DNA of 64,000 nucleotides from Achromobacter pulmonis (GTDB taxonomy: Bacteria > Pseudomonadota > Gammaproteobacteria > Burkholderiales > Burkholderiaceae_B). Below, piece after piece: positions 1 to 8,014 of the stretch. The DNA lies in NCBI RefSeq assembly GCF_002885955.2, contig NZ_POQS01000008.1:143590-207589 (forward strand), written 5' to 3'. Every line of letters begins with the position of its first letter. Within the stretch, counting starts at the first letter, position 1. The notes below the pieces were generated by a model. It searched no databases, was not told the DNA's origin, and saw only the letters and a program-made list of their open reading frames with translations. The translations under genes were made by a program, and so were the position numbers.

Positions 1-450
1 ATGCTGGGCGTGCAGAACGACCGCGAATGGCGCGTGTTCTGCGCCCAGGTGCTGCGCCAGGCCGAACTGGCGGAAGACCCGCGCTTTACCTCGAATTCGC
101 TGCGCACCGCGAACCGCGCGGACCTGCGCGCGCTGATCGTGGCGGCCTTCGCCGACCTGTCCATCGAGCAGGTGACCCAGCGGCTGGAGGACGCGCAGAT
201 CGCCAACGCCCGCGTCAACGACATGGCCGGCGTCTGGGCCCATCCGCAGTTGCAGGCGCGCGCGCGCTGGAGCCGTGTCGACAGCCCGGCCGGCGAGCTG
301 CCGGCGCTGCTGCCGCCGGCCAGCAGCAGCGCGTTCGCGCCGCGCATGGACGCCGTGCCGGCGGTAGGCCAAAACACGGATGCGGTGCTAGCATCCTTGG
401 GATACGCGCCCGAACAAGTGGCGCAATTCCATGCCTCGGAGGTCGTGTGA
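1..450 (+). CDS. CaiB/BaiF family CoA-transferase, C-terminal part (5' end outside window)
   Basis: The 149 visible codons are the end of a class III (CaiB/BaiF) CoA-transferase, which moves CoA between carboxylic acids in the cytoplasm. The stretch NDREWRVFC, followed by DPRF and the late 'Q..RARW' block, is the usual C-terminal half of the family; full proteins are about 380-410 residues, so roughly 60% lies upstream of base 1. The ATG at base 1 is an internal methionine, not a start. Its stop TGA overlaps the GTG start of the next gene (GTGA), so the CitE-like lyase is translationally coupled. The pair suggests activation of an organic acid followed by cleavage of its CoA ester; the substrate is unknown. 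Confidence 0.85.
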   Translation: MLGVQNDREWRVFCAQVLRQAELAEDPRFTSNSLRTANRADLRALIVAAFADLSIEQVTQRLEDAQIANARVNDMAGVWAHPQLQARARWSRVDSPAGELPALLPPASSSAFAPRMDAVPAVGQNTDAVLASLGYAPEQVAQFHASEVV

Positions 451-1277
451 CCCATCCTGTCGTCCGTAGCGCGCTGTTCGTGCCCGCCTCGCGGGCCGAG
501 CGCATTCCCAAGGCGCTGGCCGCAGGCGCCGATACCGTCATCGTCGACCTGGAAGACGCGGTCGAGCACCTGGCCAAGGACGCGGCCCGCGAAGCGCTGT
601 GCGATTTCCTGGGCACGCATCCGGGCGTGCGGCTGTGGGTGCGGATCAACGACGCCTCCACGCCCTGGCACGACGACGATCTCAAGGCCTGCCGGGGCAA
701 GGCCGGCGTGGCCGGCATCCTGCTGCCCAAGGCCGAAAGCCTGGCGCAGGTGCGCCACGTGGCCCAGACCGGGCTGCCGGTGATCCCGCTGCTGGAAACC
801 GCCCAGGGCATACTCAACGCCGCCGAGGTCGCGGCCACGCCCGGCGTGGCGCGGCTGGCCTTCGGCAGCCTGGACTACGGGCTGGACCTGGGGCTGGCGC
901 CCGACACGCCGGGCGCCGCGGCGGTGCTGGACCAGGCGCGCGTGCAGGTGCTGCTGCACACCCGCGCCGCCGGCCTGGCGCCGGCGCTGGACGGCGTGTT
1001 CCCCGGCGTGCAGGACCAGGCCGGGCAGGCCCAGGCCGCCGGCCGCGCACAGCAGATGGGGTTCGGCGGCATGCTGTGCATTCATCCGACGCAGGTCGGC
1101 ATCATTCATGCGGCCTTCGTGCCGGCGCCCGATGAGCTGGACTGGGCGCGCCGCGTCGTCGCCGCGCACCGCGATACCGCGGCCGGCACCTTCATGCTGG
1201 ACGGCAGGATGGTCGACGCCCCGGTCGTCGCGCGCGCCCGCGTGGTGCTGGCGCAGGCGGGGGAATCCGGCGCCTAG
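447..1277 (+). CDS. HpcH/HpaI aldolase / CitE-like CoA-ester lyase
   Basis: A 276-residue TIM-barrel lyase of the CitE (citrate lyase beta, malyl-CoA/citramalyl-CoA lyase) group. Visible family marks are RSALFVPASRAERIPKA at the N terminus, VDLEDAVE near residue 32, LPKAE near 93, a Mg-binding glutamate region ETAQGI near 118, FGSLDYGLDLG near 133 and the late GMLCIHPTQV. The GTG start at 447 lies inside the stop of the upstream CoA-transferase, so the two should be co-translated. There are no citrate lyase alpha or gamma genes nearby, so it is more likely a stand-alone malyl- or citramalyl-CoA-type lyase. The exact substrate cannot be read from sequence. Confidence 0.88.
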   Translation: MTHPVVRSALFVPASRAERIPKALAAGADTVIVDLEDAVEHLAKDAAREALCDFLGTHPGVRLWVRINDASTPWHDDDLKACRGKAGVAGILLPKAESLAQVRHVAQTGLPVIPLLETAQGILNAAEVAATPGVARLAFGSLDYGLDLGLAPDTPGAAAVLDQARVQVLLHTRAAGLAPALDGVFPGVQDQAGQAQAAGRAQQMGFGGMLCIHPTQVGIIHAAFVPAPDELDWARRVVAAHRDTAAGTFMLDGRMVDAPVVARARVVLAQAGESGA

Positions 1278-1301
1278 CCGGCAGCTCTTTCCGGCGGCCC
1301 C

Positions 1302-2198
1302 ATGCGAGAAGCGCTCTTCATCGGACATACCTACATCGACGTCACCGTGCTGGCCGACCATTGGCCCAGCGGCGACGAGAAGAGCGTGGCGCGCGACTAC
1401 GCCGTGTCCTTCGGCGGCAACGCCGTCACGGCCGCGTTCGCCTGCGCGCGCCTGGGCATGCCGCCCGACCTGATCTGCACGCTGGCGCCCGACTGGCTGG
1501 GCCACATGTACAGCGACATGGCGGCGGCGCATGGCGTGTCGGTGCACGCGCGCCAGGTGCGGCGCTCGTCGCTGTCGTTCATCATGCCCAACGGCGGCAA
1601 GCGGGCCATCGTGCGCGCCCGCGACACGGAATACCTGAACGATTTTCCGCGCCTGGACATCGGCGGCTACCGCGCCCTGCATCTGGACGGCCACCAGCCC
1701 GATGCCGCGCTGCACTACGCGCGCGCCTGCCGCGAGGCGGGCGTGCTGACCTCGCTGGACGGCGGCGGCGTGCGCGAGAACACCGATGAACTGCTGCGCT
1801 ACATCGACGTGGCGGTCTGCGCCGAGCGCATGTGCGAACAGCTCGGCCTGTCGCCGCAGGAAATGCTGGACCTGCTCAAGGCGCGCGGCTGCCGCATCGG
1901 CGCCGTGACGATGGGCGAACGCGGCATGCTCTGGTACGACGAGAGCGGCACGGTGGCCACGCTACCGTCGCTGGACGTGCCCGCCGCGCGAATCGTCGAC
2001 ACCTCGGGAGCGGGCGACGTGTTCCACGGCGCCTATGTCTGGTCCTATCTGAACCGGCCCGAACAGCCCTGGGCGGAACACTTCACCTTCGCGCGCGCCG
2101 CGTCCGCCCACAAGATCCAGCACCTGGGCAACGAGGCGGGCCTGCCGCGGGTCGAGGACGTGGAGCGGGCGATGATGCGTTTTGCGCCGAAGGCGTGA
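1302..2198 (+). CDS. PfkB family carbohydrate kinase
   Basis: A 298-residue ribokinase/PfkB-fold sugar kinase. The N-terminal substrate lid region has FGGNAVTAAFACARLG (residues 39-54), and the C-terminal signature DTSGAGDVFHGAY carries the anion-hole glycines and the catalytic aspartate. It starts 24 bases after the lyase stop on the same strand and may share its transcript. The substrate is not recognisable; related proteins phosphorylate sugars, sugar acids or nucleosides. The gene ends directly at the start of a palindromic repeat (2199-2256) that may act as its 3' end signal. Confidence 0.87.
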   Translation: MREALFIGHTYIDVTVLADHWPSGDEKSVARDYAVSFGGNAVTAAFACARLGMPPDLICTLAPDWLGHMYSDMAAAHGVSVHARQVRRSSLSFIMPNGGKRAIVRARDTEYLNDFPRLDIGGYRALHLDGHQPDAALHYARACREAGVLTSLDGGGVRENTDELLRYIDVAVCAERMCEQLGLSPQEMLDLLKARGCRIGAVTMGERGMLWYDESGTVATLPSLDVPAARIVDTSGAGDVFHGAYVWSYLNRPEQPWAEHFTFARAASAHKIQHLGNEAGLPRVEDVERAMMRFAPKA

Positions 2199-2256
2199 GG
2201 GTGTAGCGCGCGATTGTCTGAATAAGAACTCAAGTCTCGAGCGCGCGTAACCCATC
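2199..2256 (+). repeat. Palindromic repeat, copy 1
   Basis: This about 58-base stretch begins right after the PfkB stop and ends in GCGCGTAACCCATC. By eye it matches the reverse complement of 2332-2397 at about 44 of 58 positions, and the final 15 bases match without error. It sits between convergent genes and can fold back with copy 2. Confidence 0.7.
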
Positions 2257-2331
2257 GGCCGGCGCAGGCCGGCATTCTCCTGGTGAAAAGAACTGGCCTC
2301 TTGCCACGAAAATCGGCGGCTTGCGCCGCCT

Positions 2332-2397
2332 GATGGGTTACGCGCGGTTGAGATATGCGTTCTTGCTTAAGGATTCTCGCGCTGCACCCATCCTACG
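2332..2397 (-). repeat. Palindromic repeat, copy 2 (inverted)
   Basis: Read on the minus strand it runs from TAGGATGGGTGCAGCGCG to CGCGCGTAACCCATC, so its own ends are imperfect inverted repeats (about 12 of 15). It is a degenerate inverted copy of 2199-2256 and overlaps the last codon and stop of folK. A shorter related piece lies at 19179-19201. Confidence 0.7.
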
Positions 2398-2878
2398 CAA
2401 CCCGCGCTATCGCCTGGCCGTGGATTTCGCCGAGCCAGTCGTCCAGGCGCCTGCCTTGCAGCGTCAGGTCGGGGGCCAGGTCGCGCAGCGGCAGCAGCAC
2501 GAAGGCGCGCTGGTGCATGCGGGGATGGGGCAGGGACAGGCGCTCGTGCGCCATGGCGGTGTCGCCGTACAGCAGCAGGTCCAGGTCCAGCGTGCGCGGC
2601 GCGTTCTTGTAGGGGCGCTGGCGGCCGTGGCGGTTTTCCAGCGCCTGCAGCGCATCCAGCAGCGCCAGCGGGGCCAGGCGCGTGTCCAGCGCCGCGACCG
2701 CGTTGACGAAGTCCGGGCCGGTCGCTTCCACCGGCGCGCTGCGGTAGAACGGCGAAGCCGTCACCGCCAGCACGCCTTCGGTGTCGCGCAGCTCGGCCAG
2801 CACCTGGCGCAGCGTGGCCGCGCCGTCGCCCAGGTTGGCGCCCAGGCCGACGTAGGCGCGCGCGGGGGCGGTCGCCAT
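2393..2878 (-). CDS. folK: 2-amino-4-hydroxy-6-hydroxymethyldihydropteridine pyrophosphokinase (HPPK)
   Basis: A 161-residue enzyme that transfers pyrophosphate from ATP to 6-hydroxymethyl-dihydropterin in folate synthesis. Family marks are VGLGANLGD near the N terminus, the pterin-pocket motif GPDFVNAV near residue 54, and the Mg/ATP signature RTLDLDLLLYGD near 96-107. The length is typical. The ATG lies one base after the pcnB stop, so it is the last gene of a coupled minus-strand operon hda-HAD-pcnB-folK. Its stop lies inside a palindromic repeat that may terminate transcription. Confidence 0.95.
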   Translation of the reverse strand: MATAPARAYVGLGANLGDGAATLRQVLAELRDTEGVLAVTASPFYRSAPVEATGPDFVNAVAALDTRLAPLALLDALQALENRHGRQRPYKNAPRTLDLDLLLYGDTAMAHERLSLPHPRMHQRAFVLLPLRDLAPDLTLQGRRLDDWLGEIHGQAIARVA

Positions 2879-2879
2879 G

Positions 2880-4238
2880 TCAGCCGGCGCTGGGCGCGCT
2901 GCGCGGGCCGGAACGGCGCGGGCGGCGGCGCTTGCGCGGGGCCGGGGCGTCGCCGGCGTCGCGCGGCTGGCGCGCGACTTCTTCGATCATTTCGGCGCGG
3001 GCCACGTCGTCGGCGTTGGCCAGGTCCATCCACCATTGCGCCAGCACGCTGTCGAACTCGCCGGCGGCGGCGCGCAGCTGCAGGAAGTCGCAGGCCGCGC
3101 GGAAGCGCGGCTGCTCGATCATGCGGAAAATGCTCTTGCCCATGCGGCGCTCGAAACGCGGCTGCATGAACCAGATCTCGCGCATGTCCGAGGAAAAGCG
3201 GCGTTGGATCGCGAGCTTCTCGGTCTGTTCGTCGAGCACCGAGTCGGCCGCCTGCGACAGCGCCGGTATGGTGTGCTCGCCCTGGGCGCGCAGCTGCTTC
3301 CAGCGCACGTCCACCTGCTGCCACAGCAGCGCGGCGAACAGGAAGCTGGGGCTGATGGTCTTGCCCGCGCGCACGCGCGCGTCGGTGCGTTCCAACGCCA
3401 GTTCCACGAAATGCTCGCCGCCGGGCTGCTCCAGCACCACGTCCAGCAGCGGCAGCAGGCCTTTGTGCAGGCCGTCGGCGCGCAGCTGGCGCAGGCAGTC
3501 CATGGCATGGCCGCAGGTCAGCAGCTTGAGCATTTCGTCGAACAGGCGCGAGGCCGGCACGTTCTCGATCAGGTCGGCCATCGTGCCGATGGGTTCGCGC
3601 GTGGCCGGGTCGATGGAGCCGTTGAGCTTGGCGGCGAAGCGCACCGCGCGCAGCATGCGCACCGGGTCTTCGCGGTAGCGCCGGGCCGGATCGCCGATGA
3701 TGCGGATCTGGCGCTTCTTCAGGTCGGCCACGCCGTTGTGGTAGTCGATGACTTCCTCGGTATGCGGGTCGTAGTACAGCGCGTTCATGGTGAAGTCGCG
3801 GCGCTTGGCGTCTTCTTCCTGGGTGCCGAACACGTTGTCGCGCAGGATGCGGCCGTGCTCGTCGGTCTCCTGGTCTTCCGAGGCGGGCGCGCGGAAGGTG
3901 GAGGTCTCGATGATCTCCTGGCCGAACACCACGTGCACCAGCTGGAAGCGGCGGCCGATGATGCGGGCGCGGCGAAACAGCGGCCGGATCTGCTCGGGCG
4001 TGGCGTTGGTGGCGACGTCGAAGTCCTTGGGTTCCAGGCCCACGATCAGGTCGCGCACGGCGCCGCCGACGATATAGGCCTCATAGCCGTGCTGGCGCAG
4101 GACCTCGCAGACCTTGATGGCGTGGCGCGACACGTTGCGGCGGTCGATGCCGTGCTTGTCGCGTGCGATGCGCTGGGGTCCCCGGGGAGCCGGCGCGAAC
4201 AGTCGGCCGACGAATTTTTTTATGGTTTCTGTGATCAT
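2880..4238 (-). CDS. pcnB: Poly(A) polymerase I
   Basis: A 452-residue class II nucleotidyltransferase that adds 3' poly(A) tails to RNA and promotes decay. The N-terminal domain shows YIVGGAVRDLIVG (about 54-66), the catalytic DFDVA (DxD) pair at about 72-76, and the RRDFTMNALYYD motif near 147. A long basic C-terminal tail (rich in R, K and P after residue 420) fits PcnB rather than the CCA-adding enzyme. It begins one base before the HAD gene's stop codon ends and ends one base before folK starts, so it is tightly packed in the operon. folK-pcnB linkage is common in proteobacteria. Confidence 0.93.
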   Translation of the reverse strand: MITETIKKFVGRLFAPAPRGPQRIARDKHGIDRRNVSRHAIKVCEVLRQHGYEAYIVGGAVRDLIVGLEPKDFDVATNATPEQIRPLFRRARIIGRRFQLVHVVFGQEIIETSTFRAPASEDQETDEHGRILRDNVFGTQEEDAKRRDFTMNALYYDPHTEEVIDYHNGVADLKKRQIRIIGDPARRYREDPVRMLRAVRFAAKLNGSIDPATREPIGTMADLIENVPASRLFDEMLKLLTCGHAMDCLRQLRADGLHKGLLPLLDVVLEQPGGEHFVELALERTDARVRAGKTISPSFLFAALLWQQVDVRWKQLRAQGEHTIPALSQAADSVLDEQTEKLAIQRRFSSDMREIWFMQPRFERRMGKSIFRMIEQPRFRAACDFLQLRAAAGEFDSVLAQWWMDLANADDVARAEMIEEVARQPRDAGDAPAPRKRRRPRRSGPRSAPSAG

Positions 4239-4937
4239 TTAGGACTTCGCATCTTCCATGTGGTCGAACAAGTCGATCACTTGCCAGCCGCGTTCCTGCG
4301 CGATCTTGCGCAGGGTGGGGCTGGGGTTGGCGGCGATCGGACGGGTGACTTTCTCGAGCAGCGGAACATCGTTTACCGAATCGCTATAGAAGAACGATTC
4401 GGAGAAATCCGCAAGTCCCAGGTCCATGCCGGCCAGCCAGTGGTTGACGCGCAGGACCTTGCCTTCCTTGAAACTGGGGATGCCGAGGATGCGGCCGGTG
4501 TAGCGCCCGTGCAGGTATTCCGCGTCGGTGGCCACCAGGTGGGGCACGCCGAAGGCGCGCGCGATGGGCGCGGTGACGAAGCTGTTGGTGGCGGTGACGA
4601 CCGCGCACAGGTCGCCGGCTTCCAGGTGCGACTGCACCAGCTCGCGCGCCGCCGGCGTCATGGACGGGCGGATCACCTCGTTCATGAAGGACTCGTGCCA
4701 GGCGGCCAGGTCGTAGGGCGCGTGCGCGGCCAGCAACCCGAGCATGAACTCGGCGGCCTGTTCGGCGGTGAGTTCGCCGCGGTTGTAGCGGTCCATCAGG
4801 TCGTCGTTGCGGCGGCGGGCGGCGTCGGGATCGCCCGCGCGGCCCGTGCGTGCCAGATAGTCGGCCCATTGATAGTCGCTGTCGAGCGGCAACAGGGTGT
4901 GATCCAGGTCGAACAGGGCGAGACGTCGGGAGGTCAT
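4239..4937 (-). CDS. HAD superfamily subfamily IB phosphatase (SerB-like)
   Basis: A 232-residue HAD hydrolase. Motif I is LFDLDHTLLPLDSD (residues 8-21) with the nucleophilic and acid aspartates; motif II is the TATNS region near 115; the motif III lysine is in FKEGKV; motif IV is YSDSVNDVPLL near 184. The cap type and length fit the HAD-IB/CicA-like group of phosphoserine-phosphatase relatives. Substrate unknown. The start overlaps the hda stop by four bases (ATGA), so it is translationally coupled to hda. Confidence 0.9.
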   Translation of the reverse strand: MTSRRLALFDLDHTLLPLDSDYQWADYLARTGRAGDPDAARRRNDDLMDRYNRGELTAEQAAEFMLGLLAAHAPYDLAAWHESFMNEVIRPSMTPAARELVQSHLEAGDLCAVVTATNSFVTAPIARAFGVPHLVATDAEYLHGRYTGRILGIPSFKEGKVLRVNHWLAGMDLGLADFSESFFYSDSVNDVPLLEKVTRPIAANPSPTLRKIAQERGWQVIDLFDHMEDAKS

Positions 4938-5635
4938 TTGGGTTGCGAATCAGGGTCTGCGAGCATGGCGCGCAGCAGGGGCAGGGTGATGGGACGGCCG
5001 GTGGCCAGGGAATAGCGGTCCAGCGCGTCGAGCAGCGCCGTCAGCTTGCGGATGTCGCGTTCGTGGTGCGTGAGCATCCAGTTGATGATTTCCGGCGCCA
5101 GCTGCATGCCGCGCTCGGCGGCCTTGGCCGACAGGGCCGCCAGCTTGTCGGCGTCGGAAAGCGGATCGAGGCGGAAGACCAGGTCCCAGCCCAGGCGCGT
5201 GCGCAGATCCTCGCGCAACGGCATGGACAGCGGAGCGCGGTCGCCAGCCAGCGCCAGCGCGAAGGCGCGGCCGGTGGCCGCGGATTCGCGCCAGCGGTTG
5301 TACAGCGCGAACAGCGCCGCCTGGCGGCTGTCGTCCATGCGGTGCACGTCGTCGACGGCCACGAACTTGGGCATGGGCGACTTGGAATCGGCCTCGGCCA
5401 GGCGGCGCAGCATGTTTTCGCCGGTGGGGGCGTCGATGTAGACGGCGTCGCGGCGCGCGGTCAGGGCGCGCAGCAGGTGGCTGCGGCCGCAGCCCGCGGC
5501 GCCCCAGATGTACAGGGCGCGGCCGGGCGCGAGCGCGCGCACGGCGGCGAGCGCTTCGCCGTTGGGGCCGGCAATATAGTTGTTCAGCGATGGCGCTGGC
5601 GCGGGAAGAACGTCGAGCAGCAGCTGGCGGTTCAT
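4934..5635 (-). CDS. hda: DnaA regulatory inactivator Hda
   Basis: A 233-residue AAA+ protein that, with the DNA-bound sliding clamp, stimulates ATP hydrolysis by DnaA and prevents re-initiation. It begins with a short MNRQLLLDV segment containing a QLLLDV clamp-binding-like stretch. Its Walker A is GAAGCGRSHLL, with the GRS form typical of Hda instead of GKS; Walker B is FVAVDDVHRM. Length equals the usual 230-250. It is the first gene of the hda-HAD-pcnB-folK operon and is divergent from purM across 290 bases. Confidence 0.92.
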   Translation of the reverse strand: MNRQLLLDVLPAPAPSLNNYIAGPNGEALAAVRALAPGRALYIWGAAGCGRSHLLRALTARRDAVYIDAPTGENMLRRLAEADSKSPMPKFVAVDDVHRMDDSRQAALFALYNRWRESAATGRAFALALAGDRAPLSMPLREDLRTRLGWDLVFRLDPLSDADKLAALSAKAAERGMQLAPEIINWMLTHHERDIRKLTALLDALDRYSLATGRPITLPLLRAMLADPDSQPK

Positions 5636-5925
5636 GAGAGCTTATCAATCAGGCTTTTGCGAAAGCGGGCGGTCCACATGGCGGGATTTCCGCGAGCGAC
5701 TGGCCGGGTAGCGCGTCACCGGGGCCGAAAAGCCAAAAAACGGGTCCGGCGAACCCTACACTTTAAACCACCTGGGGCAGCGGTGTCGCGCCGGCCGGAA
5801 AGGGCCTGCCGGCGCGCGTTCCCGGCGCCCCGGGCGGCTTATCCCTGCCCGGGCCCGCAACATCGTAAAATGCAGGGCGTTCCACCCAAATCCCAGCAAT
5901 TGTTACATACCCCACGGCATTTCAC

Positions 5926-6975
5926 ATGACGAATCAACCTACCGCCCCTCTGACCTACCGCGACGCCGGTGTCGATATCGACGCAGGCGACGCCCTGGTC
6001 GACCGTATCAAACCGCTTGCGGCCCGCACCATGCGTGCCGGAGTGCTGGCCGGTATCGGCGGCTTCGGCGGCTTGTTCGAAGTGCCCAAGACCTTCAAGG
6101 AGCCGGTGCTGGTCTCGGGCACCGACGGCGTGGGCACCAAGCTGCGCCTGGCTTTCGACTGGAACCGCCACGACACCGTGGGCATCGACCTGGTCGCCAT
6201 GAGCGTCAACGACATCCTGGTGCAGGGCGCCGAGCCGCTGTTCTTCCTGGATTACTTCGGCTGCGGCAAGCTCTCGGTGGACACGGCGGCGGCGGTGGTG
6301 GGCGGTATCGCCAAGGGCTGCGAACTGTCGGGCTGCGCGCTGATCGGCGGCGAGACCGCCGAAATGCCGGGCATGTACCCCGACGGCGAGTACGACCTGG
6401 CCGGCTTTGCCGTGGGCGCGGTCGAAAAATCGGCCATCATCACCGGCAAGACCATCAAGGCCGGCGACGTGGTCCTGGGCCTGGCGTCCAGCGGCGCGCA
6501 CTCCAACGGCTACTCGCTGCTGCGCAAGATCCTGGAACGCGCCAACGCCAAGCCCGACGACGATTTCCACGGCCAGCCGCTGGCCGACGTGGTCATGGCC
6601 CCGACCCGCATCTACGTCAAGCAGGTGCTGGCCGCGCTGGCCAAGCACGGCGCCGCCATCAAGGGCCTGGCCCACATCACCGGCGGCGGCCTGCTGGACA
6701 ACGTGCCGCGCATCCTGCAGCCCGGCCTGTCGGCCAGGCTGCACCGCGCCAACTGGGAAATGCCCAAGCTGTTCCAGTGGCTGCAGCAGCAGGGCGGCGT
6801 CGAAGACACCGAGATGTACCGCGTGTTCAACTGCGGCATCGGCATGGTGCTGGTGGTGGACCCGGCCCAGGCCGAAGCCATCGCCGCCACGCTGCGCGAG
6901 CAGGGCGAAACCGTCAGCACGCTGGGCGAAATCGTCGAGCAGCAGGAAGGCATGGCGCAGACCTTCGTCGTCTGA
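5926..6975 (+). CDS. purM: Phosphoribosylformylglycinamidine cyclo-ligase (AIR synthetase)
   Basis: A 349-residue enzyme that closes the imidazole ring in purine synthesis using ATP. It shows the N-terminal [12 protein letters not shown], the [11 protein letters not shown] loop (about 65-75), the glycine-rich [11 protein letters not shown] (about 143-153), and [15 protein letters not shown]. Length matches PurM (about 345-350). A TAAAAT hexamer at 5866-5871 is a possible -10, but no good -35 stands at 16-18 bases. It stands alone and ends in a strong hairpin terminator. On the other side of that terminator lies miaA in opposite orientation. Confidence 0.96.
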   Translation: MTNQPTAPLTYRDAGVDIDAGDALVDRIKPLAARTMRAGVLAGIGGFGGLFEVPKTFKEPVLVSGTDGVGTKLRLAFDWNRHDTVGIDLVAMSVNDILVQGAEPLFFLDYFGCGKLSVDTAAAVVGGIAKGCELSGCALIGGETAEMPGMYPDGEYDLAGFAVGAVEKSAIITGKTIKAGDVVLGLASSGAHSNGYSLLRKILERANAKPDDDFHGQPLADVVMAPTRIYVKQVLAALAKHGAAIKGLAHITGGGLLDNVPRILQPGLSARLHRANWEMPKLFQWLQQQGGVEDTEMYRVFNCGIGMVLVVDPAQAEAIAATLREQGETVSTLGEIVEQQEGMAQTFVV

Positions 6976-6996
6976 CCGCCGTCTTTCGCGGAAAGA

Positions 6997-7034
6997 AAAC
7001 CGCAAGGCCCGATGAGGGGCTTGCGGTTTTTTTT
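6997..7034. terminator. Rho-independent terminator between purM and miaA
   Basis: AAACCGCAAG (6997-7006) pairs with CTTGCGGTTT (7019-7028 region) around a GC-rich loop, followed by an eight-T run. The A-run on the other side makes it potentially bidirectional for the convergent genes purM and miaA. Confidence 0.85.
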
Positions 7035-7049
7035 CGTCCCGGCCGATCG

Positions 7050-8012
7050 TCAGTGCGGCAGGACGGCCGCCACCGCGTCTATGGTCCGCGCCACGGCGTC
7101 GGCCGCCAGGCAGTCCACGATGACGCGCCCGGGTTGGGCGCGCAGCCAGGTGATCTGGCGCTTGGCCAGCTGGCGCGTGGCGGCGATGCCCTGTTCGCGC
7201 GCGGCGTCCAGGTCGATCTCGCCGTCCAGGTGCGCCCACATCTGCCGGTAGCCCACGCAGCGCACGGAAGGCAGGCCCGGATGCAGGTCGGCCCTGGCGT
7301 GCAGGCCGCGCACCTCGTCGAGCAGGCCCTGTTCCAGCATGGCGTCGAAGCGCTGCGCGATGCGCGCATGCAGCGCGGCGCGGTCCGAGGGTTCCAGGCT
7401 GATGGTGAGATAGCGGTGGGCGCCCTCATCGGGCTGGCGCTGGCCGCGCAGCAGCAGGGCGGACATGGGCTGGCCCGAAAGCATGCAGACCTCGAGCGCG
7501 CGCTGGATGCGCTGGCTGTCGTTGGGCGCCAGCCGCGCCGCGGTGGCCGGGTCGAGCCGCGCCAGTTCGGCATGCAGCGCCGGCCAGCCTTGCTGCGCCG
7601 CGCGCGCCTCGAGTTCGGCGCGCAGCGCCGGATCGGCCTGGGGCAGGTCGTCCAGGCCGTCGCGCAGGGCCTTGTAGTACATCATGGTGCCGCCGGCCAG
7701 AAGCGGAATGCGGCCGCGCGCGCGGATCTCGTCGATCAGACGCTGCGCGTCGGCCACGAACTCGGCCGCCGAGTACGACTGGGCCGGATCGCGGATGTCC
7801 AGCAGGTGCTGCGGCACCAAGGCCTGTTCGGCCGGCGAGGGCTTGGCCGTGCCGATGTCCATGCCGCGATAGATGGTGGCCGAGTCCACGTTGACGATTT
7901 CCAGCGGCCAGCGCCGCGCCAGCGCCAGCGTGGACGCGCTCTTGCCGGCCGCGGTGGGGCCGGCCAGGCAGATCACCGGCGGCGCCGGATGGGATAGGGA
8001 AGCGGAAGACAA
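7050..8012 (-). CDS. miaA: tRNA dimethylallyltransferase
   Basis: MiaA transfers the dimethylallyl group to A37 of tRNAs reading UNN codons. Seen here: P-loop GPTAAGKSA about 15 residues from the start, [16 protein letters not shown], and [12 protein letters not shown]. No ATG lies between the mutL stop and the P-loop; the TTG at 8012 gives a 320-residue protein, close to the family norm (about 316). An in-frame ATG at 8090 would overlap mutL by 76 bases and add an odd N-terminal extension, so TTG is preferred. It directly follows mutL, a linkage well known from E. coli. Confidence 0.92.
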   Translation of the reverse strand: MSSASLSHPAPPVICLAGPTAAGKSASTLALARRWPLEIVNVDSATIYRGMDIGTAKPSPAEQALVPQHLLDIRDPAQSYSAAEFVADAQRLIDEIRARGRIPLLAGGTMMYYKALRDGLDDLPQADPALRAELEARAAQQGWPALHAELARLDPATAARLAPNDSQRIQRALEVCMLSGQPMSALLLRGQRQPDEGAHRYLTISLEPSDRAALHARIAQRFDAMLEQGLLDEVRGLHARADLHPGLPSVRCVGYRQMWAHLDGEIDLDAAREQGIAATRQLAKRQITWLRAQPGRVIVDCLAADAVARTIDAVAAVLPH

Positions 8013-8014
8013 GG

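Noticed and set aside
5839-5871. Full promoter for purM
   Set aside because: TAAAAT is plausible as -10, but the nearest TT-rich hexamer is 21 bases away and unlike TTGACA.
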